64,000 nt of DNA from the NCBI RefSeq assembly GCF_029873635.1, contig NC_080425.1, positions 39,931,390-39,995,389 on the forward strand. Reading direction: 5' to 3'. This stretch comes from Malania oleifera (taxonomy: Eukaryota; Streptophyta; Magnoliopsida; Santalales; Ximeniaceae). The notes under the pieces were generated by a model that saw only the letters and a list, made by a program, of their open reading frames with translations, had not been told where the DNA came from and did no database searches. Made by a program: the position numbers and the translations under genes. Shown in pieces: positions 55,323 to 64,000 of the stretch. Position 1 is the stretch's first letter; the number at the start of each line of letters is the position of its first letter.

Positions 55323-57056
55323 TGTTAGCCTACAAGGCTTACAAATCTTATTTTGATGATAACAAATCAAGGGAACTTAACATATTTTGGTTAAGTGATG
55401 ATGTTTTAGGAATCAAGCATATAAGTTCAAGATCAAGTGCTCACAAGCTTTCTTGAAAGATTATACTCTAAAGAAAAGTGGTCAAATGAAAGCTTAAAGT
55501 ATACTTAAAGCATGGAATCAAAGATAGAAAAATCTGATGAAACTTAAAGCATATTGAAGCTTGAGACAAGATAGACTCAAGAAAGACAAGCATGAAGACT
55601 TAGTGCTTAGAATGTTTAAGTCTTAAAGAGTCTTATGTAAGTACTTCATTTAATGTTGACATGGATGCGTTGAAGCTCTTAAGTTTCAATATTGACTTAG
55701 AGACCAAAATTTTGAAAACTCCGAAAAATATTTTCAAAAGTCTCAAAGTAATATGGAAAGTATAAAAGTTAACAAAGGTTTTTGGAAACAAAAATGAAAA
55801 AGCATATGTTGTTACACGTTCAGGCAACTGACCTAGTTTGGTCAGGTGACTGTACTTTATGCTGAAATAAATTGGGAACATAGAACAGGCTCAGTCGATT
55901 GACCCCTTGAGTACAGGTGAGTGACCCCATTTTGACTTTGAAATTTCATTGACTTTTAAAAGCATAGGCGACTGACCCCGATAGTGCAGTTAACTGTACT
56001 TCGTAACGGTCAAATTTAAACAGCAAAGAAAAGTTTTTAAATTCAATTTCTTGGACCCCAAACTTTATGAAAACTTGCGAAATACTCAAAGAAACTTGGG
56101 AAACATGAAATAGAAGATTTTTTTTTTTTATCTATAAATACATGGGAAACCAAAGGATTTTAGACACCAATCAATTGTATACAACATTCAAGCTATATTG
56201 TTTATACTCTTCAAACTCTCACTGCATACACTCTGTTGAAGTTTTTTTTTTCCTAAAATCCTTGCTGATCAAATCACACGGTTCTTTGCTCACTTACTGA
56301 GAAATTCAAATCTAAAAGAGAACTCGACAATAAATTTTTGAGCTTCAATTCTTCCTATATTGATATTTAATTGAAGTATTTTCTGTTGTGTATTCAATTG
56401 TACTAATTAGCTCTTTTGAGAGTGTCATTGTACACAAATTGTATTTTGTTGTTTTTTTTATGGTTTAGGTTGTGTAATCGTTGGACTAGCAAGAGTGGAT
56501 TCTTGCTAGGGAGATTTATACTTGGGGCAAGGACGTAGGTCTTGGACCAAACCTTGTAAAAATACGGTGTCACTCTCCTTACCCTACTCTCTTTAATTTT
56601 TTGCATTTATACATTGCATGGATGCTTAGTTAATTGCTAAAAATTAATTTGACTTTGATAATTGCGGAAACCTTGATTAAAGAAAGTACATTGATTGCGG
56701 AAATCTTGATTAAAGGAAGTACGTTGATAAATATCAATGTACATTAACAGATTTAAACGCAAGTAACTTGTTTGATATCAAAATCTAAATTTTGAAGGCT
56801 TGTTGAAATTTTTATATTATTTTGAAATCAAGATTATCTTATTGATCGGATTGAGGTTTGGCTATTGCAAAACAATTTTACTTGTGTAATTGAGATTGGT
56901 TAAAGTTAAAAAGATTTCTTAATCTTTGTGTTTGTGTATAGCTAAAAAGAAAAGCTAGGATTCAAAACTAACTAAAGGAACTTATTAAAAACAATTTATA
57001 AAGAAAATTTTTAAATACCAATTCACCCCCCTCTTGGTAGTACACCTTACTTTTCA
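55323..57056 (+). repeat. 3' LTR of element B
   Basis: It starts TGTTAGCCTACAAGGC and ends TACACCTTACTTTTCA, and aligns with the 5' LTR except for a ~130-bp deletion after GGGAGATTTATA (about 56519). Substitutions are frequent. Motifs of the CAGGCGACTGACC type lie at about 55820-55990. Confidence 0.88.
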
Positions 57057-58849
57057 CCATATGAAGCATATACAATTTTTTCATAACTTTTACCATGCCT
57101 CTAATTTGATTGAACACTCCATCCTTCGTGCAAGACATAATTGCTCTTTCAATCTTGGTCTACTTGGTATTTTCACATCTTGTTAAGTAATTCCCAAGGA
57201 TTTGGTGTCTCCTCCTCTCCTCCCTACCTGCTTTATGTCTTTTATGTGTGTGCATCTCCTCTACCTCATTGATTTTGCTTTTGTTGATATTGACTAATTT
57301 AAGACATATATCTCACTAAAAAGGTCAAAAGATGCCTTGAGGATGATGGCATATTCTGCACCTGTAGCTCTTCAGTGGGTTCTTCTGGTGTGCGTGATAG
57401 AGGTCGTTATTGTGGGCAAGGATGCCTTTGTCTTTGTGTACTAAAGAGTGTGTTGAATTCAATCCTATTTTGGTTGGGTGGTGGGTTGGAGAGGCCTAGT
57501 AAAATGTCTGTTGGAACTAAGTTTGTTTCTGAACCTTTTTCTTCTGATACATAAGACATTGACACTAACCATTTTTATATTGACATTGACACCGAGCATT
57601 GTATTAGGGCAGCTTCTACGTTCCTATTTATTTATAAAAAGGAGTATAAGCCCCTTGGAGAAGGGGATAGGCATCCATCAAAGGAGAACCTATGTACAAA
57701 GGAGATAAGGGGAGAGATAGAAAGAGGGAAGAGAAGAGGAAACTCTATTTCTTACTTTCTACCTTGTGTTCTATTGGAAAACTCCATTGAAGAGGACGAA
57801 CTCAAGCTTGAAGAGGGAGGATTCAAGCTTGAAGAAGAGAATCAAAGCTTGCTCTAGGTCTTTTTGATATGTAAATCCTTTAAGAAGATCAACATCTATC
57901 ACTTTCATAAACTTTTGCATATTTTCATGAATACCTCCTTGAAGGTTGTGGTATGCTTGGATAAATGATTTAAAAATCTCTTGGATTTTATGATAAGTTT
58001 CAATTTTTTATGCATGTATCATTATTTCAATCTTCATTATATATTTGCACTAAAGTTTAAGTTTTTAGGTTGTGAATGCATGATAATTGTTTTAAGTTTT
58101 AATGGTGCTAATGTTTTGAATTTTTTTGGTATGGTGGTTAGGTTAGATGTAAGAAAATTGAAGTAAGAGCATAAGGCGTTCCTAAATATTGATGCATGTT
58201 TGTGTTAGGTCAGATTATAGTTTCTTCAAGTATATCTTAAAGTCCATGTCTTTCTTTTGTGTGTCACAATTCTAAATTTTTATTACATAGTTGTGTTCAA
58301 GTTACAAACTTGGTTCCATGATTGTGTCAAAATTGTGATATTCATTCCATGCTTGTGCTAAAACTACAATTTTTATTTCATGTGCATTTGAAAATTAAAA
58401 TCTCGATTCTATGTTTGTTGTAATTCTCCTTGATCCTATATGAATTAGTGCTTTTTTTTTTTTTTTTTTTTTCTGGAATTTGGGTTTCCAATCTTAGGAA
58501 AAATCATAAAAAGGAAAAAAAAAAAAAAACAATCAAATTCCCTATACATAAAGTTTTGACTTGTGTTTCATTAGTTTAGAAAGTTAGAACTCCCCAGTTT
58601 AGGTAAGTTTCTTGATTTCTTTAAATAACTTCTTTTACTTTTGAAAACTTTGATTTGTCTTCTTTAGTTCAAGGTAATATTTTATTTTCAATTCTAGCAA
58701 TAGTTGCCTTTGAGACTTCTTTAGAATGCTTAAGGTAAGTGAATTTTTGTGAGATATTTCACTTGTTGGATATATTTTATTTCCTTTGTGAAAGTGTTCT
58801 TCTATAGTTGTACCTAAACTGTGTTCAAATAAACCTTAAAATACTTTAA
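57057..58849. other. Non-coding DNA, no gene recognised
   Basis: A TATA-like TTTATAAAAAGG at about 57632 is followed by purine-rich DNA and three spaced copies of TCAAGCTTGAAGA or TCAAAGCTTG at 57800-57855. These make the stretch look like the leader of a lost transcription unit or LTR, but no termini were found. A T tract lies at 58449-58471 and an A tract near 58518-58531. Short open frames have no recognisable domain. Confidence 0.45.
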
Positions 58850-60760
58850 TTAACTTGATACTCAACTTTGAGCATAAACTCATCACCCTATGCTCAACAT
58901 AGGGGCATCCATCTATCCTTGCACAAGTTATAAGAATCCAATCATCACCTATGCTCAATATACTCAACCCTATCTTCCTTGGCAAAGCTTTCTTAAGAAT
59001 ACTCCTGTCAAGCACACATGCTTAACCTAAGAGCATCCATCTATCCATTTGCAAGAATTTACCCTTTATATGGTAAGCATCTAAACCTCATGTTTGAATA
59101 TCCACGAGACTATGCCTAACTTAAAAGCATTTTTATCTCCATGGTCACCCATACCTCCATCCTCATCCACTTTATGCTCAATTTGTGAACATTTACTAAA
59201 AATTTTCAATCTAGTGGTACCCTTCATTCATGCTTAATCTATGAGCACCCTTTCATTAACACTTAATCTAGAAGCACCTTTCCATCCATCTTTAACCTAG
59301 GGAGCACCCCTTTATTAATTCTCAATCTAGAATCACCCATTTATCCTCCCATTAGACTATGCTAAATATGTGAGCATCTAGATCTACCATGCTTAAGTAT
59401 AAATCTAAAGCAACCATCTGCTAGGCTTAATTTATAAGAATTTATTAACTTACAAATGTCCATGCACGCTCAATATGTATCTATCTAGACTCATTTTTTA
59501 GGCATCTAGCTATCATTCAAGCTCCACTTGTGAGTCACCACTCAGCTCCACTAAGAGCATCCTTCTATGTGTTCATCATTCTACAATTGTCTATGCTAAA
59601 TTTGTGAGCAACTCTCTGATCATGGTTAATTTGTGAGCAAATTTATGACCATATGCATTACCTTCAATTATTAATATGTGAGCATCAACCAAATCATGAT
59701 CAATCTAAGAGCATTCCCCTCCAAGATCAATTTGTGAGCATATGCCAAATCCTGCTCAATTTGTGAGCATCTATCAATCCATACATAGTCCGAGAGTTCC
59801 CATCTCTTTATGGTTTCATGCTCTTCTATGAGCATCCAATCATTTAGGCTTGATTCAAAAGCATTTATAAATCCTACAATTCATTCTCAATTTTTGAGAG
59901 TCCATTAATCCTTTGCTTAATTTAAGGATAGGTATCCATGCTTTCATGATCAATCTGTGAGCATTCAACCATTCACACTTAATTTGGGAGCATAACACTA
60001 TCTTGAGAATCTATATGTTTATCTGCCATGCTTGCATGCTTAATCTGAGAATGACCAATTTGTGACCATCTATCAACCCATGCTTAGTGTGAAAGTAGCA
60101 CCAAATCATGATCAATTTGTGGGCACCTAGTTCGATTTGGAGACACAAATGTTCATTTGCTGTTCTTAATTTGCAAACATGCATTGATCTAGGCTCAACC
60201 TTTTAAGTAGAAAATCACCCTTCACCCTTCTTTTCTTTTATTCATGTTAATGCTCAATATATAAGCATTCATCTACACTCAACCTTGAGTATCTTCTACC
60301 ATGCTCATCACTCCAGCATATATGCACATGTATCCATCCATAATCTATGAGTGTTTATCCACCAAGACTTTCCTTTGTGAGCTTTTATTCCTATCTCAAT
60401 CACACACATTCTACTCAAGAATACTAATTCATCTATTCACCCTTTTATACTCAATCTGTGAATATACCTCCTTTATCTCTTAATGCTCAATTAAGAAGTA
60501 TCATTTATCAACTATGCTTAATGTTTGGGCATCAGTCCACCAATTCTTCTCTATGTTCCACCTGCAAGCATATATAATCTTTTATCCCTCCAAGCTTAGC
60601 TCAAGAGCAACTTAAGTGGTGAGTACATGTCATCATTCATAGCTTTGCGCTCAACTAAGGAGTATCAACTCATAATTCAGGCTTAAATTTATGAGCATGT
60701 GCATATACAGTAATCCAAACTCAATCGATGAGCATTGACTTATTATAGAGCTGCCATATC
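58850..60760. repeat. Degenerate array of a short palindromic repeat
   Basis: Over about 1.9 kb a motif close to TGCTCAATTTGTGAGCATC recurs every few tens of bases. The arms TGCTCA and TGAGCA are inverted around ATTTG. An exact copy of the 17-base core is at 59753-59769, and a variant ATGCTCTTCTATGAGCAT at 59818-59835. Many others have one or two changes (GCTTAATCTAAGAGCATCC, ATCAATTTGTGAGCAT). The linkers are AT-rich and vary in length, with frequent CATCTATCCATC-type text. No ORF of note lies in it. Confidence 0.85.
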
Positions 60761-61579
60761 CAAGGTGCAAGCATCCACCAATCAATGCAATCATTTTCCA
60801 TATAGGTTGGTAACTCTTTTAGTCATTCTCCTTTTCAATCAACCAATGAGTACTTGTCACATTGTTCTATTCCTATAATTGATTCACAAGGACATCCACC
60901 TATCCATAATGTCATACAATCAGTTTAACTTGTGTTTACCCTAAAGAGGTTCAATCAATTCATTCATGCATTCATCTACCCTATCCTTTGGCTTGGTCAA
61001 AATATTCATGTATTCACTCATGAGCTTAAGTAGGCATTAGTAAAAGTGAGCTTTTTGGGCTATTTTTAGGAGATTTGTTGAGCATCCATTAGAGGATTTT
61101 TCAAGTGTTATTACCTACTATATAATTGGGAGGCTGATTTAATTGTGAAGTGGACACTTTGCGGGTTTTGTATTTCATCTGGTTTTTTATTTCATCCTTT
61201 TTTCACAATAGCAATGGTTAAATTGTGGCAAATGGTTGGTATTGAAGCTCCTTTAACAATAAAAGGAAACTTTTACTTTTAAAATATGCGGCGAAGGTTG
61301 AATATTATGAAGAAATGATTAAGGGTCTTGGCATGGATTTTGGTTGAAGTAAAGGTTTCCGTCCCTTTCTCATGATATGTCTTTATTCCTGATTTTGTCT
61401 TTGGAGCAAAGCTTCCACCTTTTAAACACAATGAAATTTTGTTATCCTTTTGGGTCATTGCCTTGGTAAGACAATAGAAATTTAGGAAATGATGCATTTC
61501 AAAATACTTAACTAAGGAATCATGTAAAATTTTGTGGCCACTTGAAGGATGCACTAGAGATATACTTTGCCAAAACCAT
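60761..61579. other. Non-coding DNA between the palindrome array and copia copy C
   Basis: Nothing was recognised with confidence. The palindromic motif fades out by about 60850. The short minus-strand open frame at 61279-61554 shows no family signature. Confidence 0.4.
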
Positions 61580-61589
61580 TGAGGTTCCT

Positions 61590-62654
61590 TTGCTCTTTTG
61601 ATGGTCCAGATGAACTGATAAGTTCACTTATCACCTATGAGTTAGTTATTAATGAGAGACTAAATGAGCACAATAGAATGAAGAAAGTGACTGCCTTAAA
61701 AACATCTACTAATACTTCTAGTGAGTGCAGTGAACCTGAATCTGGAGATTACATGACTATACTTACTAGGAAGTTTAGCAGGTTCTTTAAAAAGAACAGT
61801 AGAACATATAGAAAGTTCAAAGATTCAGTATCTAAGAAGGGAGACTACAAAAAAAGAAAAGAAAATCAAATGCTCCCACATGTTACAATTGTAACAAGGT
61901 CAGGCACATCAAACCCGAGTGCCCGTTGCTGAAGAAGTAGCCTAGGAACAAGAAGAAAGCCATGAAAGCAGACACCTCATGGGATAAACAAAGAAGTGGT
62001 GATTCAGATTCATACTGCAGTGATTCGGAGGTTGCTAACTTGTGCTTGATGGCGCACGGTGATGAGGTATTGTCTTCTTGCTCTTTATCTTTATATTATT
62101 TTGATGATGATGATTGTGATTCTGATAGTATGCCCACTTATAAAGAATTGCAATATGAATATATTTGTGTATCAAAATTGCTAGATAAAATGACTAAGGA
62201 AAATGATTCTTTGAAAAAGAAATGTGAAAATTATTTAAAACTTGTTGACATGGGAAAATCCGTTCATTATGCTTTGCAAGAAGAAAAGAATGTGAAAATG
62301 ACTGAACTTGAAAGAAAATTGGAGGATAGCTCCAAAATTAGTTGTAAATTAACTGAGGGCCAACGCAATTTTGGAAAACTCCTTGGGGCCCGAAGAAACT
62401 CTCTTAGTAAAGAAGGTATCAGATTTAATGGTTTTGAAAACGTGAGACGGCCTAACCTTTACTTGGGACATTTTACTCGAAAATCAAATTCCCAAATTCC
62501 TCCTAAGGATCCTCGATGTCGATTGATATGTTTTAAATGTAAACAGATTGGTCACATTCAATTTGAATGTCCATTTAGAAATAAGCATGTAAAAATTAAA
62601 AAGGTGTGGAGAGTTAAAGGTGAATCAGGAAGTAACCCCTTGGACCCAACATAA
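61590..62654 (+). pseudogene. gag fragment of copia copy C
   Basis: Two frames: 61590-61932, then after a small frameshift the first zinc knuckle at 61881-61922 (CYNCNKVRHIKPEC, all four ligands present) with a stop soon after. Next is a long open segment 61962-62654 with a Ser/Asp-rich linker, a Lys/Glu-rich coiled-coil-like region (LLDKMTKENDSLKKKC...) and a second intact knuckle at 62529-62570 (CFKCKQIGHIQFEC). This copy keeps both knuckles, unlike A, and shows the gag plan best. Its start is missing. Confidence 0.82.
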
Positions 62655-62689
62655 TTTGGGGACCAGCATCAGTTACTTAAATATTTTTG

Positions 62690-62998
62690 CAGGTATGCTT
62701 AAGGTCATCATCTTCCAAGGACAAATAGTACTTGGATAGCAGTTGCTCACGACACATGACTAGCGATAAGGCCAAGTTTGCATCCATCACTCCAAAGAAA
62801 GGAGGATTCGTGACATTTGGGGACAACACAAAAGGGAAAATCATTGGTGTAGGTAAGGTTGGTAAGGAACCTTCTCTCGTTATTGATAATGTATTGTTTG
62901 TTGATGGCTTGAAACATAATTTGTTAAGTATTAGCCAATTATGTGATAAAGGGTATAAAGTTTCTTTTGAAAATGATAAATGCATTATTGAGAGTAAA
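62690..62998 (+). pseudogene. Protease-region fragment of copia copy C
   Basis: It reads YLDSSCSRHMTSDKAKFASI (about 62729), GGFVTFGDNTKGKIIGVGKV and NVLFVDGLKHNLLSISQLCD. The active-site aspartate is present but the usual DSG is DSS, and a stop precedes the motif. It ends abruptly at about 62998. Confidence 0.78.
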
Positions 62999-64000
62999 TA
63001 TGATAATAAAGTAGTAACCACCTGCTATTTCTTTTCCAGTTCTTTTTTTTTTTTTTTTTATACTAAAAGATTTATAATGCTCTGATATCTACTAAACTAA
63101 ACCAAACCATCAACCTAAGCAGCAAGAAGCAGAATTCATATAAACACAATCAAGAAAATATACAATACCAAAGTGCTAAAAGATATTTCAAAATATACAT
63201 ATATGACTGCTTCCCAAAAAATACCCTCAACTGGGTTAGGGCTATACATAAATACTCTCAAAAATACTCACTCTACTGGAAGGGCAGTACTGAAGCCCCT
63301 CTATCTGCGAGCCTGATCTGCTCGCTTACCTAGATCACCTGAAAAATGTTAAAGTAATGGGATGAGCCAACACTCAGTAAGACGAAATATGCTATTGCTA
63401 GTGTGTGGAAAATGAGTTACAATACTGGGAAGATCTGTTTCTATGTAAACACATATAATTGAATCTGAAAATATAGTACAAATAATATAACAACCACCAT
63501 CCCATGTTGCTTAACATAACTGTATTTTTAGGTTTCTATACATAATACTTCTACTATACATAAGTACGCCCTCTGTTACTGTAAAACTGTATATGCATAT
63601 AATAGTTGAAAACTTCCTTGGATGGATGTATGTCATGATTTAACCCCTCATGATAGGGTTGTGCGGCCCGATGGCGGGATCTACCCTGGCTGGCCGACCA
63701 GGATAAACCACTATACTCCATCAGTCTAATCAGCCCTCCTCAAACCATATCTAATGGGGAGCTTGTCCACTCCTGGGCATTTGATCGACCTACTTACCAC
63801 GTATTATCTGAATAGGTGGTTGCACTCTATACTGAATATCTATATATAGCAATGGTACCGTGCTCTACTGTCTGATCCATCAGGGTCTGATACTAAATAA
63901 TACATTACTATATACAATCTATCTATTTTACCATGATTCTATAATATTTGTATTAACCATGACGCTGTGATAAACTATATCTGTATCAACTGTATTTCTG
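62999..64000 (-). repeat. Partial gypsy LTR, minus orientation, running off the window
   Basis: Blocks at 63338-63425 (CACCTGAAAAATGTTAAAG...CACTCAGTAAGACGAAATATG) and 63826-63890 (CACTCTATACTGAATATC...AGCAATGGTACCG) have counterparts, in the same order, in the minus-strand LTR 26656-28884 and in the 49690 LTR. The expected TGTAACG terminus was not found. A T tract lies at about 63044-63060 at the junction with copia copy C. Confidence 0.6.

Larger units (their letters stand above)
44204..57056 (+). mobile_element. Sirevirus-like Ty1/copia retrotransposon, element B, with extra 3' ORF
   Basis: The structure is complete: 5' LTR, PBS, gag, pol, a degenerate additional ORF after pol, PPT and 3' LTR. 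A gypsy solo LTR (49690-52038) splits RT. The Sirevirus signs are the same as for element A, together with the added ORF in the position where many Sireviruses carry an envelope-like gene. Frames are broken in gag, protease, integrase and RT, though several long segments stay open. No convincing target-site duplication is visible (ATTTT before, CCATA after). Confidence 0.88.
61580..62998 (+). mobile_element. Sirevirus-like copia fragment, copy C (gag to protease)
   Basis: An internal fragment closely related to element A: it holds the C-terminal half of gag, both zinc knuckles and the protease region, without LTR, PBS or later pol. The left end begins within gag (DELISSLITYELVINERL). The right end breaks off after FENDKCIIES at about 62998, where LTR-like DNA starts. 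Confidence 0.82.

Noticed and set aside
58850..60760. Possible CRISPR array
   Set aside because: The repeats are short, degenerate and irregularly spaced in plant nuclear DNA. There are no uniform spacers and no cas genes.
61079..61554. Possible ORF remnant upstream of copia copy C
   Set aside because: Translations in all frames have many stops and no motif that I can name. It is left as unassigned.
1..64000. tRNA and rRNA genes
   Set aside because: No tRNA-like cloverleaf with A and B boxes and no rRNA core sequence was noticed. PBS sites account for the tRNA-Met-like strings.

Overview
This window is nuclear DNA of a flowering plant, most likely a eudicot. It is dominated by nested, decayed LTR retrotransposons, and I can support only one intact cellular gene. 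That gene, at 38619-39938 (+), is an intronless 439-codon trihelix (GT-gamma clade, HRA1/At1g21200-like) transcription factor. The plant assignment rests on this protein and on the Sirevirus-type copia, chromovirus gypsy and Athila/Tat-like gypsy elements.

Layout. 1-1321: end of an older LTR and unassigned DNA. 1322-9716: Sirevirus-like copia element A, with 5' LTR, broken gag and pol, PPT and a 3' LTR cut off at 9716. 9726-14520: one LTR and 3' non-coding part of a minus-strand Athila/Tat-like gypsy element, holding a minus-strand Sirevirus solo LTR (10064-11986, TSD ATAGG). 14521-16484: a further solo LTR. 16485-18745: 3' tail, PPT and truncated LTR of another Sirevirus. 18745-22095: gypsy fragments, a long inverted repeat and an Athila/Tat-like protease pseudogene that abuts, in frame, the integrase of the next element. 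22096-28884: minus-strand chromovirus gypsy element with LTR, PBS, gag, RT/RNase H and integrase, all interrupted by stops.

29105-36648: an LTR element with 2.46 kb LTRs and only about 0.5 kb of non-coding interior. Its 3' LTR carries a Sirevirus solo LTR (32799-34880, TSD ATTAG). 36649-37340: low-complexity TA, AC and CATGCA DNA. 37340-44203: the genic island, with the trihelix gene, a foldback at 40991-41242 and a SINE tail near 43.4 kb. 44204-57056: Sirevirus-like element B with both LTRs, gag, pol and an extra 3' ORF. Its RT is split by a gypsy solo LTR (49690-52038, TSD CCTTT). 57057-61560: non-coding DNA dominated by a degenerate array of a short palindrome (consensus TGCTCAATTTGTGAGCA). 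61580-62998: gag/protease fragment of Sirevirus copy C. 62999-64000: part of another minus-strand gypsy LTR.

No rRNA, tRNA, CRISPR array or bacterial-type operon was seen. The less ordinary signals are these: clusters of GTCGAC-centred palindromes in the LTRs of three retrotransposon lineages; an array of hairpins with partly compensated stems in a gypsy LTR family; the palindrome array at 58.9-60.8 kb; and an AUG-stop minimal upstream ORF 11 nt before the trihelix start codon. All coordinates and similarities come from reading the sequence by eye. No alignments or database searches were run.
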